Assembly: GCA_031266635.1 (NCBI GenBank)
Contig: JAISAN010000257.1
Coordinates: 1-7,018 of the forward strand
Direction of reading: 5' to 3'
Length of the DNA stretch: 7,018 bases
Source of the DNA: Treponema sp.
GTDB taxonomy: Bacteria > Spirochaetota > Spirochaetia > Treponematales > Breznakiellaceae
Each line of letters opens with the position of its first letter. The first letter of the stretch is position 1. This document shows, piece by piece, positions 1 to 5,366 of this stretch. The notes beneath the pieces are model-generated. The model worked only from the letters and a program-made list of their open reading frames with translations. It ran no database searches and was not told where the DNA came from. The position numbers were made by a program, and so were the translations under genes.

Positions 1-45
1 GCAACGCACGCCCGGCGCTCAGGAAATGCTACAGTATCCGGTAAA
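1..45 (+). repeat. Dispersed repeat module, copy A (may start before the window)
   Basis: This stretch carries the conserved core CGCACGCCCGGCGCTCA followed by an AAATGC box and TATCCGGTAA. The same core recurs at 141 in direct orientation (copy B) and at 3601-3632 in inverted orientation (copy C). Copies A and B start 140 bp apart. The hairpin that precedes the core in copies B and C would lie left of the window here. No coding frame stays open across it. It is read as a non-coding intergenic repeat; its family is not recognised. Confidence 0.6.
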
Positions 46-103
46 GGCGCGAAGGCTGGATTAGCAAGGTAGCATACCTGAGCAGCGCGCCGCGGGACGG
101 AGT

Positions 104-127
104 AAAAACAGCCCCAGCCGGGGCTGT
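104..127 (-). terminator. Candidate intrinsic terminator for the lepB-hemW transcript
   Basis: Read on the minus strand, the 8-bp GC-rich stem (127 to 108) with a 4-nt loop runs into five T residues (108-104, the first of them still in the stem). That is the layout of a Rho-independent terminator for transcription leaving hemW, which stops at 274. It lies about 150 bp beyond the hemW stop and is also part of repeat copy B, so it may be a by-product of the repeat. Confidence 0.45.
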
Positions 128-181
128 CGTTCAAAAACAAGCACCGCACGCCCGGCGCTCACCAAATGCCGCAATATCGGT
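108..181 (+). repeat. Dispersed repeat module, copy B: hairpin plus conserved box
   Basis: The module has two parts. The first is a perfect 8-bp stem (ACAGCCCC at 108-115, GGGGCTGT at 120-127) with a 4-nt loop. After a 13-nt A-rich spacer comes the box GCACCGCACGCCCGGCGCTC (141-160), continuing ACCAAATGCCGCAATATCGG. The same order (CAGCCCC hairpin, A-rich spacer, GCACCACACGCCCGGCGCTC, CCCAAATGCTGCAATA) occurs on the minus strand at 3662-3596. Conservation of both hairpin and box, with a diverged spacer and loop, argues for a mobile or structured repeat and against chance. Confidence 0.7.
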
Positions 182-221
182 TAGAAAGAATTTATTGACA
201 TACAACAGGACCGCAACCACT

Positions 222-257
222 ATGAGGCTGCTCATGAAAAATTTTGATCAGCCTCAT
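222..257. repeat. Inverted repeat just downstream of hemW
   Basis: Perfect 9-bp arms ATGAGGCTG (222-230) and CAGCCTCAT (249-257) flank an 18-nt AT-rich centre. The centre can add three further pairs after one mismatch. It begins 17 bp past the hemW stop codon. No T-run follows on either strand, so it looks more like a 3'-end mRNA-stabilising hairpin or a protein site than an intrinsic terminator. Confidence 0.45.
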
Positions 258-273
258 TCCAGCTCTTTCTCCC

Positions 274-1473
274 TTACCCTACTTCCCCAAACACATCCAG
301 CAGGAAAGGGTTCAGGAACAACAAACCATCCCGGTTAAGGGCCGCGCGGTCCTGCCGCAGTAGGCCCCGGTTCCGCCACGCGGCCAGGCTTTGCGGGATG
401 GCTTCTTCCAGCGTACAGCGGAACCGGCGGCGAAAGGCGGCTGCATCGGGGCCATTGGTATAACGGAAACCCATCAGGAGCGTTTCCTTCATCAAAGCCG
501 GCGGGTCAAGAAATTCTTCGGTAACGGGAACCGGGCCGGAAGCGCCCGGCGATCTCAGAGCCGTAGCGGCGGTGGCGGAGGAATGGGCCGCAAGCCAGGC
601 GTCCACATCGGGACATACCGTATGCCGGCGGCCCGTTCCGGCCTCATCGTCGATGATCGTTCCCGAAGCGGCGGGCCCAACGCCGATCCAGTTTTCCATC
701 CGCCAGTAGCGAATGTTGTGACGGCACTGTTTCCCCGGCAGGGAAAAATTGGACACCTCGTACTGTTCATAGCCTGCCGCCTCCAGAAAATCACGGCCCC
801 GGATCCAGAGCCGGTCCGCCTCATCCGCCGGGGGCAGCGCGGACCGGGGCCGGACGGCGAGCACTGTCCCCTCCTCCACCGTAAGGCTGTAGAGGGAAAT
901 GTGGCCCGGTTTATACACTAAAAGTTTTTCAATATCGTTTAGTAAAACTTTTTCATGCTGAAAGGGAAGCCCCGTCATAAGATCCGCGGAAAAATTATCG
1001 CCGAAAATTTCAGCTACAAGCTTAAGCCGTTCCGTAAGCAGCCGCCCCTCCCCCACCCGGTGAACCGCCCGGCGGGAGGGCTCATGGAAGCTCTGTACCC
1101 CCAGACTTATCCGGCTTACGCCTCCCGCGCGGCAGGCCTCAAGAAACGCCCGGTCCGCGGATTCAGGATTAACCTCCACGGTAAATTCCCCCGGCTGTCC
1201 CGGCAAAATCGCGGCAAGTCCTCCAAGGAGCCGCGTCATTCTGTCCGCGCCCAGTACCGAGGGCGTTCCGCCGCCTATATAAACCGTGGGAACCTGCCCA
1301 ACGCCGTAACGGCGGAAACGTTCCTCCCCTTCAAGCAGCAGGGCGTCAATCAAAGCATCCATCCGGCCATCGTTCGGCGGTGCGGGAACCGAATAAAAAT
1401 CGCAGTAATCGCAGGCGCCGGCGCAAAAGGGAATATGTACATATAAAGAGGCGCAAAAAGGGACAAGGGACAT
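274..1473 (-). CDS. hemW: HemW-type haem chaperone (radical SAM, coproporphyrinogen oxidase-like)
   Basis: The protein is a radical-SAM member of the HemN/HemW family. Near the N-terminus it has YVHIPFC with the CX3CX2C cluster ligands (Cys17, 21, 24) followed directly by Asp-Phe; the fourth cysteine of true HemN (CX3CX2CXC) is absent. It also has GGGTPS (67-72), LGVQSF (124-129), DLMTGLPFQ (164-172) and the HNxxYW motif (HNIRYW, 252-257) typical of HemW, then GVGPAASG. Known family role: a cytosolic haem-binding chaperone delivering haem to haem proteins, not an oxygen-independent oxidase. Length is 399 aa, normal for HemW. The ATG at 1473 is preferred because GGAG lies 6 nt upstream. An in-frame ATG at 1494 adds seven residues but has no Shine-Dalgarno sequence. 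The gene is last in the minus-strand cluster, 264 bp after lepB2, and probably shares its transcript. Confidence 0.93.
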   Translation of the reverse strand: MSLVPFCASLYVHIPFCAGACDYCDFYSVPAPPNDGRMDALIDALLLEGEERFRRYGVGQVPTVYIGGGTPSVLGADRMTRLLGGLAAILPGQPGEFTVEVNPESADRAFLEACRAGGVSRISLGVQSFHEPSRRAVHRVGEGRLLTERLKLVAEIFGDNFSADLMTGLPFQHEKVLLNDIEKLLVYKPGHISLYSLTVEEGTVLAVRPRSALPPADEADRLWIRGRDFLEAAGYEQYEVSNFSLPGKQCRHNIRYWRMENWIGVGPAASGTIIDDEAGTGRRHTVCPDVDAWLAAHSSATAATALRSPGASGPVPVTEEFLDPPALMKETLLMGFRYTNGPDAAAFRRRFRCTLEEAIPQSLAAWRNRGLLRQDRAALNRDGLLFLNPFLLDVFGEVG

Positions 1474-1696
1474 ACGGCTCTCCGTCTTCGGCATTTTAAC
1501 GTGAAGCCCGGAGAGCGTCCATCATTTTGGGCGCTATGGCAGGGGGGACGGGCGGCGGTAACATAACACATCCGGCATTAGCGCCGGTCCCGGCGGAGCG
1601 GCGGGCGTCCGCGCCGGTATCCCGCACAGCTCGTTTCCGCTGCCGTTCATTCGCGGCGGGGGCTAATATCCCGGCGAAGCTCCGGTTCGGGCTGCT

Positions 1697-1732
1697 GCGC
1701 GGAGGCTCGCCCCGCGGAGGCTCGCCCCGCGC
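1697..1732 (-). repeat. Tandem 15-bp repeat forming two hairpins after lepB2
   Basis: The unit GCGGAGGCTCGCCCC occurs twice head to tail (1699-1713, 1714-1728), followed by a partial third. Each unit with its following GC can fold as GCGG-A-GG / CC-CCGC around a CTCG loop with a bulged A. The ends (GCGCGG and CCGCGC) also pair. It lies 6 bp past the lepB2 stop in the 1474-1737 spacer. There is no T-run, so it is not a classical terminator; it could pause polymerase or protect mRNA ends. The rest of the spacer is GC-rich, with no convincing gene or promoter. Confidence 0.55.
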
Positions 1733-1737
1733 CGGGC

Positions 1738-2472
1738 CTAAGGCGTTCCCAGCCGGGTAAGCGGCCAGCAGTGGAACAGCGCCTTGCCGGCAATCAGATT
1801 TACGGACACCGGCCCCCAGGTGCGGGAATCATTGGTGTTGCTCCGGTCATCGGAGACCACAAAACATTCATTTTCACCAAGAACGATCCGGTCCATATTT
1901 CCCGAAAAAGGAATTGAATCATCCCAAAGGGCAGGCACATGGGGGATGGTAATTTCATACAGTATATCGGAAAGTTCAAATTCGGTAAGGCTGTAGGGAT
2001 CAGCGGCGGGTTTTACCCTGAAAACAAAATTGGTCATGGTCAGTTCATCTCCCGGCAGGCCGATGACCCGTTTAACATACACCTGATCTTCCATTCCCAG
2101 AAGACTGAGCCGCTGGGCGGTAAAAAACCGGACAAAGCCGTCCAGAATCAGCAGGGGAAAGCTCCGCTTTTCATCCCGCCCCATTTCTACCAGTACAATA
2201 TTTCCCCGTTTGAAGGGAAGCGGCCGGTCAAAAAAATCCACATCGGGAAAAAAAGAATAGGCCGCGAAAGAAGAAAAAACAAAACGGTCCCCCGGTTGGA
2301 GACCCGGCAGCATGTTTTCGTTTTCCAGAACCCGCATGGAAAAGAAAAAAGTGGTCAACACGTTATATAAAATATAGAGAACCAAAAAGCAAAGACAGAT
2401 ATAAAGAATTTTCCCCCGCTGATTTTTCTGGGCCGCGTATGAATATCTCCGCCATTTGTCAAACATAGGCAT
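1738..2472 (-). CDS. Signal peptidase I paralogue with catalytic Ser replaced by Asn
   Basis: This 244-aa S26-family protein has a basic N-terminus, one membrane segment (about 22-45) and an extracytoplasmic domain. Conserved boxes are recognisable: NENMLPGLQPGD (51-62) aligns with the usual SGSMxPTLxxGD, VYVKRVIGLPGD (131-142) carries the general-base lysine (K134), and SDDRSNTNDSRTWG (207-220) matches GDNRxxSxDSRxxG. The nucleophilic serine before the Met is Asn53 (codon AAC, complement of 2314-2316). The normal Thr of PTL is Gly57, and GDN has become SDD. By family knowledge the serine is essential, so proteolysis is probably lost; a regulatory or scaffolding role is possible. Family membership is secure and the lack of activity is inferred. 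ATG 2472 is one base after the lepB1 stop, giving translational coupling; ATG 2466 is an alternative with AGG 6 nt upstream. Confidence 0.9.
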   Translation of the reverse strand: MPMFDKWRRYSYAAQKNQRGKILYICLCFLVLYILYNVLTTFFFSMRVLENENMLPGLQPGDRFVFSSFAAYSFFPDVDFFDRPLPFKRGNIVLVEMGRDEKRSFPLLILDGFVRFFTAQRLSLLGMEDQVYVKRVIGLPGDELTMTNFVFRVKPAADPYSLTEFELSDILYEITIPHVPALWDDSIPFSGNMDRIVLGENECFVVSDDRSNTNDSRTWGPVSVNLIAGKALFHCWPLTRLGTP

Positions 2473-2473
2473 C

Positions 2474-3460
2474 CTACCTGATAAGGCCGATACGCTTCAG
2501 GGGCCAATAGATAATTGCCCCTTTCCCCAGAATCTTTGAAGTCCGAACCGGCCCGAAATACCGCCCATCCCGGGAATTGTCCCGGTTATCTCCCAGGGGA
2601 AACACCCGGCCCTCCGGCACATACCAGCCCAGATAATGCCGGGCCAGGAGCATCCGGTAGCGGTCATCCTGGGGCAGGGCGCCCCGGAGCGTCTCAAGCC
2701 GGGCCTTTTCATGGGCCAGATAATCGGGATACCGGAGAGAGCCGAGCCCTGCCGCGGCGGAACGGAGCTCCTCAGGCGGAGAAATACCGAGGTCCGCATA
2801 AGCCGCCGCCTTGCCCGCCGCTTCCAGGACAGGATATTGGGCCGTATCCATAAGGCGGCTGATCCGGTGGTTCCAGTTTCGTCCGGTCTGATAATCCCGC
2901 TCGTTCACCCATCTTTCCTCACCGGCAAAACGGACCCGCAGCTCCCCTTTTTCCATCACAAAGCGGTCGCCCGCCATACCCACCGCCCGCTTAATCAAAA
3001 AATGGGCCTTCGGTTCCCCCGCTTCATCCCGGTCTATATCAATCAGCGAAAGGGTGAGCATATAGATGATCCGCTGGGCAATATCAAAAACCGGGCCCCG
3101 GGAAATATACGAAGGGTTTTCAAAAATGATAATATCATTCCGTTTCGGCTTGACGGGACTGGGAAGCTTGGCCAAACCGGGGAGCAATTCCGGGCCATAG
3201 ACGATCTTGTTGACAAAAATCCGGTCGCCGATGAGCAGGGTGTCAATCATGGAGCCCGAGGGAATCTGATACGCCTGAACAAGGTACTGGTTGATCAAAA
3301 GCACCATCCCGGCGGCCCAGAGAAAAGCCTCGATCCAGTCCAGCACGGGATTTTTGCGCCGCTGTTTTTCTTTTTTAATCCGCCGGCGCCGGGCTCTCCG
3401 GGTCAAATACCCTTCGGTAAGCTCCTGAATCCGGTCAAAAAAATCACGTTCTCCTGACAT
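2474..3460 (-). CDS. lepB: Signal peptidase I (active-site residues intact)
   Basis: This is a membrane-anchored serine protease that removes signal peptides from exported proteins. Numbered from the chosen start (328 aa), it has a very basic stretch at 20-36 consistent with a cytoplasmic N-terminus and one membrane segment at about 45-63. SGSMIDTLLIGD (68-79) carries nucleophile Ser70, IKRAVGMAGD (156-165) carries general-base Lys157, and GDNRDNSRDGRYFG is at 290-303. Between the Lys box and the GDN box lies about 125 residues, including an Ala/Leu/Glu-rich, apparently helical insert (about 210-275), so the protein is longer than typical ~200-aa enzymes. ATG 3460 is chosen because GAAAGAGG ends 5 nt upstream. 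A TTG at 3475 would add five residues but has no ribosome-binding site. It is the first gene of the minus cluster and abuts lepB2. Its upstream region appears interrupted by an insertion. Confidence 0.95.
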   Translation of the reverse strand: MSGERDFFDRIQELTEGYLTRRARRRRIKKEKQRRKNPVLDWIEAFLWAAGMVLLINQYLVQAYQIPSGSMIDTLLIGDRIFVNKIVYGPELLPGLAKLPSPVKPKRNDIIIFENPSYISRGPVFDIAQRIIYMLTLSLIDIDRDEAGEPKAHFLIKRAVGMAGDRFVMEKGELRVRFAGEERWVNERDYQTGRNWNHRISRLMDTAQYPVLEAAGKAAAYADLGISPPEELRSAAAGLGSLRYPDYLAHEKARLETLRGALPQDDRYRMLLARHYLGWYVPEGRVFPLGDNRDNSRDGRYFGPVRTSKILGKGAIIYWPLKRIGLIR

Positions 3461-3465
3461 TAGAG

Positions 3466-3473
3466 CCTCTTTC
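3466..3473 (-). promoter_or_regulatory. Ribosome-binding site of lepB1 that fixes its start
   Basis: On the minus strand GAAAGAGG (3473 to 3466) lies 5 nt before ATG 3460. It overlaps the 11-bp repeat CTCTTTCAAAA (3467-3477) that recurs at 3769-3779, so this ribosome-binding sequence is one arm of what may once have been a single palindrome. Confidence 0.7.
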
Positions 3474-3477
3474 AAAA
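3467..3477. repeat. 11-bp direct repeat, left copy (possible target duplication)
   Basis: CTCTTTCAAAA is identical to 3769-3779. The copies directly abut CTAC (3478-3481) and GTAG (3765-3768), the complementary ends of the intervening segment. That is the pattern of a target-site duplication around an inserted element. Confidence 0.5.
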
Positions 3478-3768
3478 CTACAGCAATGGCAGAAATGTAT
3501 GCCTAAAGCAGGTTCCGGGGGTCCTGCCGATAGGAAAAAGCGGGGCCCCTCTCCGCGGCACATACGGCGGCCTAAAGGCCGCCTCCCTTTTCAGGGTATT
3601 GCAGCATTTGGGGAGCGCCGGGCGTGTGGTGCATTTTTGGTCCACAGCCCCTGCCGGGGCTGCATTTTCCGCGCCCCCTCCTTTTTCCCACCGCCACCCT
3701 GCGTTACCGGATATTTGGCATACATTTCTGAATTCCCGTAGTGGTGAATCGTTCATGGTTAAAGGTAG
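3478..3768. mobile_element. MITE-like non-autonomous insertion between lepB1 and the PEGA/SUMF gene
   Basis: This 291-bp non-coding segment begins CTAC and ends GTAG, and is flanked by identical 11-bp repeats. It contains inverted repeats: CTAC plus 8 nt plus CAGAAATGTATGCC (3478-3503) against the reverse complement of 3717-3741 (CTAC plus 7 nt plus CAGAAATGTATGCC). Another 27 bp lie between that right arm and the outer GTAG. The interior is rich in hairpins: GGCGGCC-TAAA-GGCCGCC (3566-3583), CAGCCCC-TGCC-GGGGCTG (3645-3662) and GCAGG/CCTGC (3508-3527). It also carries repeat copy C. There is no transposase and no plausible gene. Removing it with one 11-bp copy would leave a 106-bp divergent spacer. 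Exact ends and family are uncertain. Confidence 0.55.
3596..3662 (-). repeat. Dispersed repeat module, copy C (inverted, inside the insertion)
   Basis: Read on the minus strand this gives hairpin CAGCCCC-GGCA-GGGGCTG, then an A-rich spacer, then GCACCACACGCCCGGCGCTC and CCCAAATGCTGCAATA. The order and nearly all core bases match copy B at 108-181. TATCCGGTAA of copy A (34-43) also recurs just outside, as its complement at 3704-3713. The orientation is opposite to copies A and B. Confidence 0.7.
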
Positions 3769-3779
3769 CTCTTTCAAAA
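3769..3779. repeat. 11-bp direct repeat, right copy (possible target duplication)
   Basis: CTCTTTCAAAA, identical to 3467-3477. It overlaps the left arm of the 3770-3795 palindrome, implying that the proposed insertion landed inside that palindrome and duplicated half of it. Confidence 0.5.
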
Positions 3780-3795
3780 TTGGAATTTTGAAAGA
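3770..3795. promoter_or_regulatory. Near-perfect 26-bp palindrome in the divergent region
   Basis: Arms TCTTTCAAAATT (3770-3781) and AATTTTGAAAGA (3784-3795) are perfectly complementary around a 2-bp GG centre. It lies 37 bp upstream of the plus-strand -35 and next to a minus-strand TATAAT. It could be an operator or, if transcribed, an AU-rich hairpin. Its arm matches the lepB1 ribosome-binding region at 3467-3477. Confidence 0.6.
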
Positions 3796-3802
3796 ACCTC
3801 AT

Positions 3803-3808
3803 ATTATA
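3803..3808 (-). promoter_or_regulatory. Candidate -10 element for lepB1
   Basis: A perfect TATAAT reads on the minus strand here. No -35 resembling TTGACA is found 16-18 bp upstream, so it is weak on its own. Predicted +1 is near 3796. Today that gives a leader of about 336 nt crossing the insertion; without the insertion and one 11-bp copy the leader would be about 34 nt, a normal distance to the lepB1 start. Confidence 0.3.
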
Positions 3809-3832
3809 GAAAACTACCACGAAGCGCCATCG

Positions 3833-3862
3833 TTGACAAGGCATGGGAGGGGGGCCTATAAT
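3833..3862 (+). promoter_or_regulatory. Consensus sigma-70 promoter of the PEGA/SUMF gene, probably leaderless
   Basis: TTGACA (3833-3838), an 18-bp spacer and TATAAT (3857-3862) match the consensus at all 12 positions. With the hexamer ending at -7, +1 falls on 3869, the A of the ATG. No Shine-Dalgarno sequence lies at the usual distance; the G-run at 3845-3854 is 14 nt away and inside the promoter spacer. A leaderless mRNA is inferred. Confidence 0.75.
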
Positions 3863-3868
3863 TCGGCC

Positions 3869-5365
3869 ATGTTTGGAAAAAAAAACCGGGACGCCGCGGG
3901 GGACCGGGAGATACTGCCGGAAGATCAGATCCACCTGAAGCCGGTTTTAGGCCTGCGGCCGGGAATTTATCTTACCTTTATTTATTCTTTAATTATTCTG
4001 ATTATCCTCTTTTTTATTCTGCTCTACCCCGGCCTTTCCCGGCCCGGTTCCATAGTACGCCTCAAGACCGAACCCGCCGGGGCGGCTCTCCGGGTGGACG
4101 GACTTTATATGGGAACCAGCCCCGCCAGGATTTTTGTCCCCCGGGGCGTCCATGATTTTGAATTGATCCTTCCCGGTTTTAGCCCGCTCCGGTTTACAGA
4201 AGATATTAAAGGCCGCCTTTTTGCCTCCCTGCTCTTTCCCCGGGTGCATCCCCTTGAAAAACAGCTTTCCGCCGCCGGCGCTGTGGAAAGCCTTGCCCTG
4301 GGGGCCGCCGATTTTGCCGCCTGGACCTTTGCCGGGGAGCCTACCGCCGCCTATCAGATACCCCTGAGCCTTTCCGAAGGCGCTTACCGTTCAGGCCCGG
4401 CGGCAAAAAACGAACAAGTGGCCATGGACAATATCATCAGGGCCGCCAGCCGTTTTGGCGTAACCAGGGCCGCGCTGCGGGATCTGATCCGGGCAAAAGT
4501 CCTGATCGACAATGGAGGGCTTTCCCCCTCGCCCATAAGCCTTTTCCGTTCCGCCGGGGATATAACCGGGTTTCTTTCAGAAACGCCGGGGGCCGCCGCA
4601 TGGCTCGCCGGTATTCTCCCCCCGGAAGCCGCCTCCCTGGTTACAGAATCATCCTGGTATCAAACGCAGAGCCGGGAAGGGGAAAATACAAGGGCCGCCG
4701 AACGGCTCCCCGCCGGTCCGGGGGGGCGTTTCCGGCTTGGCCCGGTGAATTTTACCGCCATCCCCGGCGGCGTCCTGGCGCAGGGGCCGGTTTTTCCCCG
4801 GAAAATCAACATCGGCGACTTCTGGCTCAGCGAAACCGAAGTTTCCCCCAGGGCGTTTGAAGCTTTCCTGGCCGCCCGGCCCCAGTGGGCCCGGGAAAAT
4901 CTTGAAAGCCTCCGGGAACAGGGCCTGGTTACCGGGGATTACCTTTCCGGGGGCTATACCGGTGCAGGCGCCCAGGAGATGGTCTCCTGGCACGCCGCCA
5001 ATGCCTTCTGTTCCTGGCTTTCAAGTCAGCTTCCCGCCGCTATGGAGGACTGGGAAGTCCGGCTCCCCGCCGAAGCGGAATGGGAATACGCCGCCCGGTC
5101 CGTGGAAAACTGGACCGTTTCGGAAATCCGGGACCTTTCAGGCGGCAGTTGGGAATGGTGCGGCGACCCCTATGCCCCCTTGAACTTTATCGAGGCCCCG
5201 CCGGAAGCCGCCGAAGCGGTAGGTTCCCCGGAACGGTCCCTCCGGGGAGGGGCCAAGGGCGGCTCTTCCGTTCAACCGGAAATCCGGGCCTCCCTGCCTC
5301 CGGCAAGCTGTTCCCCCTTTGTTTCCTTCCGTCCGGTCATTGCCCGGAAAAAAACGGGAGCATAA
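3869..5365 (+). CDS. Membrane-anchored PEGA and SUMF (FGE-sulfatase-like) domain protein
   Basis: This 498-aa protein has a short polar N-terminus and one strong membrane segment (about 33-53). A PEGA-like domain follows (about 60-130, with TEPAGAALRVDGLYMGTSPARI), then an Ala-rich linker (135-285) and a C-terminal SUMF domain (about 286-492). SUMF hallmarks are FWLSETEVSPRAFEAFL (318-334), VSWHAANAFCSWL (372-384), RLPAEAEWEYAAR (398-410), LSGGSWEWCGDPY (423-435), RSLRGG and FRPV. The paired cysteines of true formylglycine-generating enzymes before the FR motif are absent, so that catalysis is unlikely; a structural or ligand-binding role outside the inner membrane is inferred. The frame is open back to 3599, but that part runs through the insertion, the palindrome and the promoter, so the ATG at 3869 is preferred. 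Stop and smpB start are one base apart, so the two are cotranscribed. Confidence 0.85.
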   Translation: MFGKKNRDAAGDREILPEDQIHLKPVLGLRPGIYLTFIYSLIILIILFFILLYPGLSRPGSIVRLKTEPAGAALRVDGLYMGTSPARIFVPRGVHDFELILPGFSPLRFTEDIKGRLFASLLFPRVHPLEKQLSAAGAVESLALGAADFAAWTFAGEPTAAYQIPLSLSEGAYRSGPAAKNEQVAMDNIIRAASRFGVTRAALRDLIRAKVLIDNGGLSPSPISLFRSAGDITGFLSETPGAAAWLAGILPPEAASLVTESSWYQTQSREGENTRAAERLPAGPGGRFRLGPVNFTAIPGGVLAQGPVFPRKINIGDFWLSETEVSPRAFEAFLAARPQWARENLESLREQGLVTGDYLSGGYTGAGAQEMVSWHAANAFCSWLSSQLPAAMEDWEVRLPAEAEWEYAARSVENWTVSEIRDLSGGSWEWCGDPYAPLNFIEAPPEAAEAVGSPERSLRGGAKGGSSVQPEIRASLPPASCSPFVSFRPVIARKKTGA

Positions 5366-5366
5366 G

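Noticed and set aside
195..223. Plus-strand promoter TTGACA (195-200) with a -10 at 218-223
   Set aside because: The -10 candidate CACTAT matches only 3 of 6 and no plus-strand gene follows; hemW lies antisense.
1..273. Coding sequence entering from the left edge
   Set aside because: All three plus frames close early (stops at 40-42, 61-63 and 70-72), and the stretch is explained by repeat copies and inverted repeats.
391..1446. Long plus-strand open frames opposite hemW (391-921, 955-1446)
   Set aside because: They are antisense to a gene with complete HemW motifs and show Arg/Gly/Pro-rich, low-complexity translations typical of shadows in GC-rich DNA.
1495..1521. Possible 8-residue leader peptide (MDALRASR) just before the upstream hemW start
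   Set aside because: There is no Shine-Dalgarno sequence and no attenuator-like codon run; a frame this short is expected by chance.
1515..1545. Possible fourth degenerate copy of the dispersed repeat (AGCGCCCAAAATGATGG on the minus strand)
   Set aside because: It shares only a GCGC...AAATG pattern, with no hairpin and no long core match; too weak to separate from chance in GC-rich sequence.
1527..1760. Plus-strand 77-codon frame between hemW and lepB2
   Set aside because: The translation is Ala/Gly/Pro/Arg-rich, contains the tandem repeat, has no ribosome-binding site and overlaps the lepB2 end.
3566..3591. Plus-strand terminator GGCGGCC-TAAA-GGCCGCC followed by a T4 run
   Set aside because: No plus-strand transcript is evident upstream of it; it lies in the insertion, so it is described as one of its hairpins.
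3599..3868. 90-codon N-terminal extension of the PEGA/SUMF protein
   Set aside because: It runs through the insertion, the palindrome and a perfect promoter, has no ribosome-binding site, and its residues look unlike the rest of the protein. The ATG at 3869 gives a normal membrane-protein start.
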